Shown here piece by piece: positions 35,906 through 38,000 of a stretch of 38,000 bases of DNA. The stretch is from Helochares maculicollis (taxonomy: Eukaryota > Arthropoda > Insecta > Coleoptera > Hydrophilidae). A program made the translations under genes and the position numbers. Numbering within the stretch: the stretch's first letter is position 1; each line of letters opens with the position of its first letter. The stretch is from positions 1 to 38,000 of the forward strand of contig JAWQRO010000488.1 of the NCBI GenBank assembly GCA_033557835.1. Reading direction: 5' to 3'. Below the pieces are notes generated by a model. It was not told the DNA's origin. It worked only from the letters and a program-made list of their open reading frames with translations, and ran no database searches.

Positions 35906-37124
35906 CCAGTAATTGTGTGTAGACGGTTGTGTTCTGAATTCACTCATTTACCATGGCCAAAATACCGAGAAATTAAACTGGCTTGAATCGGCTTTCATAA
36001 ATTCGCTTAGACAGTCCACTAGGTTTATTGCTTCTTCATACTTTGCTAGAAACAGATCTATTTCGAGATTGTCGAATTGCTTTCTATTGTTGTTGGATAA
36101 TGTCAAATAAAACGCTGAGATTGGTCCGAATTCGGCACAATTTTATTTTAAAGAATTTACTGGAATGCACCAAATTTATAACGCTACTTTAGGAATATGC
36201 AACAAACAATATTCCATCTTTAGCTACTTCCATTCGTGTCTATTTGTTTTTGTGCGGGTATGTAATCGTGTCACACATTTAAAGGCAATTATCGATAACA
36301 GCGATGATAAAATTTTACTGTACGCCATAAACTAGTTGGAAACGTCCTTTCTGATAACACAGTGCTTTATGAAGCTCAGTATAATATTGTTATGAGTTTT
36401 TGGGATTTTTAATAGGTGAAAATATCCACAGCGCTGCGATCAAAACTTCACTGATAGTTTGCTGGTGTTCATATTCTGTTTAGTACGCGGATAAAATTGA
36501 GCTTTCCAGTTTATAAGCGAAATTAAATTGAAATATAGCTGAGACTTGTAATAAATTGGTTAAATTTATGTTGCTGTCAGTTACATTTCAGAATATGAAA
36601 ACATGTGTAAATATGGAGTTCTATAAACCTAATTTGTGCATCATGATTTTCAAAAGTATTCTCATTATTTCGAACAAACACAATTTCCTATTTTATTTCT
36701 TCTGGTTTTAAGAAACGCTCTAATTTTCTTGCCAACACAGTATAACTGATGCTGTTCTATAGTACGCTCTTAGTATTTTAAAGTTCGTTCACGACTAAAC
36801 TTAGCAATATCGTGGATGTTTTTATTTAATAAAATGCATATTAAACTAATAAGTTAATTTATTGATAAAATTTGCAAATAATAAGATTTGTTGTTTTGTA
36901 TCTTACTTTATAGAAGTCTTTATAAAGGGTAACTAAAGAATTCTTTATTTTCATTCAGATATGTGAGCAGGCTATAATATACATAGGATCATATGCAATT
37001 CCCACTAAAATGTAAAATTATTAAAACGCATATACTATCTGAAATAGAAAATGTATGTTATTCAGTACCTATCAAGACAAAATTTAAAATTTTTGCATTT
37101 GACATTTTAAAGTTGCACGCTATA
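35906..37124. other. AT-rich intronic stretch
   Basis: The open segment at 35913-36110 has no motif. Nothing else was recognised. Confidence 0.5.
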
Positions 37125-37140
37125 ATATAGCATGCTATAT
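37125..37140. repeat. Perfect 16-bp palindrome
   Basis: ATATAGCATGCTATAT equals its own reverse complement, centred on GCATGC. It lies about 100 bp before the CpG-rich block at 37230. Confidence 0.7.
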
Positions 37141-37229
37141 CTCCTTCAGATTCACGTTACTTTCGCAGCATCCCAAGATTAAAATTGAAAGACAGATTAT
37201 AAACGTTAAGGCCAGCAGAAAATTTCTTG

Positions 37230-37660
37230 AAGTATTAGCTAACGTTCTCCCCTTGCTCTGTGCGTTCGCGAAATTGACCTATTTACTCGTTTTATTAAAG
37301 ATCTTAAGAGGGTACAAAAAGGTGACGAAAATGAACGCGCGAAATCCGGAAGAAATTCTCCAAGGGCGGTAGTCCAGGGAATGTACAAGTGTGAAATTAA
37401 ATTCCTCTGCCAAAGAGGAAGGAGCGGTATGGAGGATGCGTTCGTTCCTCGCTCTTCAGAGCGCAAGGAAGCGTGCATTCTGCGACGGCAGCCGCCTGGG
37501 AGCGATGGTTGCCTCCAATGCCGAGCGTCGTGCCGCTACAGCCGACCAGAGACACGCGGCCAGGGTTACCAACTTTAATTACGTAGGTGTCGCTAAATTC
37601 CAAAACAACCGCTCCTCTCACCTGTCTAAACTGCCGCCGAGAGACCTGCAGTAGACAGAA
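37230..37660. other. CpG-rich island, about 430 bp
   Basis: The core (about 37420-37565) is near 60% G+C with roughly 17 CpGs in 145 bp, so CpG is not depleted, in strong contrast to both sides. It contains TTCCTCT-GCCAA-AGAGGAA (37402-37420) and CGCTCT-TC-AGAGCG (37450-37463), both perfect inverted repeats. Overlapping frames are open on both strands (37239-37478 and 37397-37621 minus; 37381-37578 and 37391-37654 plus), which GC-rich DNA produces without coding. CAGGGTTACCAAC at 37561 resembles the first bases of some hAT transposon ends, but no partner end was seen. Best readings are a CpG-island promoter or first exon, or a GC-rich transposon fragment. Confidence 0.4.
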
Positions 37661-38000
37661 TGTTTACGGTATACGCATTCAATCTATTAACAGAAAATTA
37701 GCATAAGAAACTTGTAATTTTGTAGAGAACGTAAGATTTTCTTTTTTACCCATAAATATTCCTTTGCTTATTTTAGATCATATTCTGGCTTTGAGTCATT
37801 GTTAATGTATAGTGTCTCAGAAATGTTCTACAAAGATTTTCTAATAAAAATGGAAAAGTTATTTTATCAATAAAACAATTAACTAAATTCAACTAGGATT
37901 GTTGATTAGTTTTCTAGTTTTGATTTTATTATTTGTATTTATTTCAATGTAAATAAAGATCTACTTGGCCGATACTAAACCACTAAAAACATGCTATATA
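37661..38000. other. AT-rich stretch to the window end
   Basis: Nothing recognised. Confidence 0.5.

Noticed and set aside
37381..37440. YKCEIKFLC in the plus-strand frame resembles the YKCEITYLE word of the Side exon
   Set aside because: The similarity is limited to a few residues, the rest of the frame is Arg/Ala/Cys-rich with no Ig strands, and no splice pair frames it. Treated as coincidence in GC-rich DNA.
37561..37580. CAGGGTTACCAACT as an hAT transposon end
   Set aside because: No reverse-complement partner or 8-bp target duplication was visible; noted only as a possibility within the CpG-rich block.
1..38000. tRNA, rRNA, CRISPR or microRNA genes
   Set aside because: No tRNA B-box with cloverleaf, no rRNA core words, no regularly spaced repeats, and no hairpin of precursor-microRNA length could be supported by eye. 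A covariance-model scan would be decisive.

Overview
This is an AT-rich (by eye about 70% A+T), gene-poor stretch of eukaryotic nuclear DNA, most likely from an insect or another arthropod. It has no bacterial-style ORF packing, operons, ribosome binding sites or CRISPR. Two things point to an insect: one clean, spliced immunoglobulin-domain exon that I recognise as belonging to the Sidestep (Side) cell-surface receptor family, and a degenerate mariner element of the Mos1/mauritiana type. The order of insect cannot be decided from this window. The very long introns would fit a large-genome lineage, but that is inference.

Layout. Positions 1-6478 are non-coding and interpreted as intron (or upstream DNA) of the Side-family gene. 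Positions 6479-6633 are an internal coding exon on the + strand with a textbook acceptor and donor. Positions 6634-38000 show no further exon of that gene, so they are best read as part of one intron of more than 31 kb. Within it are the internally deleted mariner copy (29756-30377, both inverted repeats and the TA target duplication visible), a minus-strand open segment with a good acceptor (25630-25914, possible terminal exon of another transcript, unproven), and several short blocks that differ from the AT-rich background in base composition or palindrome density. Four of these blocks are rich in CpG or GC (near 4.4-4.7, 16.3-16.5, 28.55-28.85 and 37.23-37.66 kb). One block near 24.8 kb carries a CRE-like site and several octamer-like ATGCA motifs and could be an enhancer.

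How the parts relate. Side-family proteins are neuronal or epithelial adhesion receptors that pair with Beaten-path (Beat) immunoglobulin proteins in axon guidance. Their genes are normally split into small exons separated by long introns. The remaining sequence is therefore plausibly intronic, holding regulatory DNA and decayed transposons. Nearly all short ORFs (60-101 codons) are of the length expected by chance at this base composition and are not called as genes. I found no undescribed multi-gene system here; the observations below are modest and ranked accordingly.
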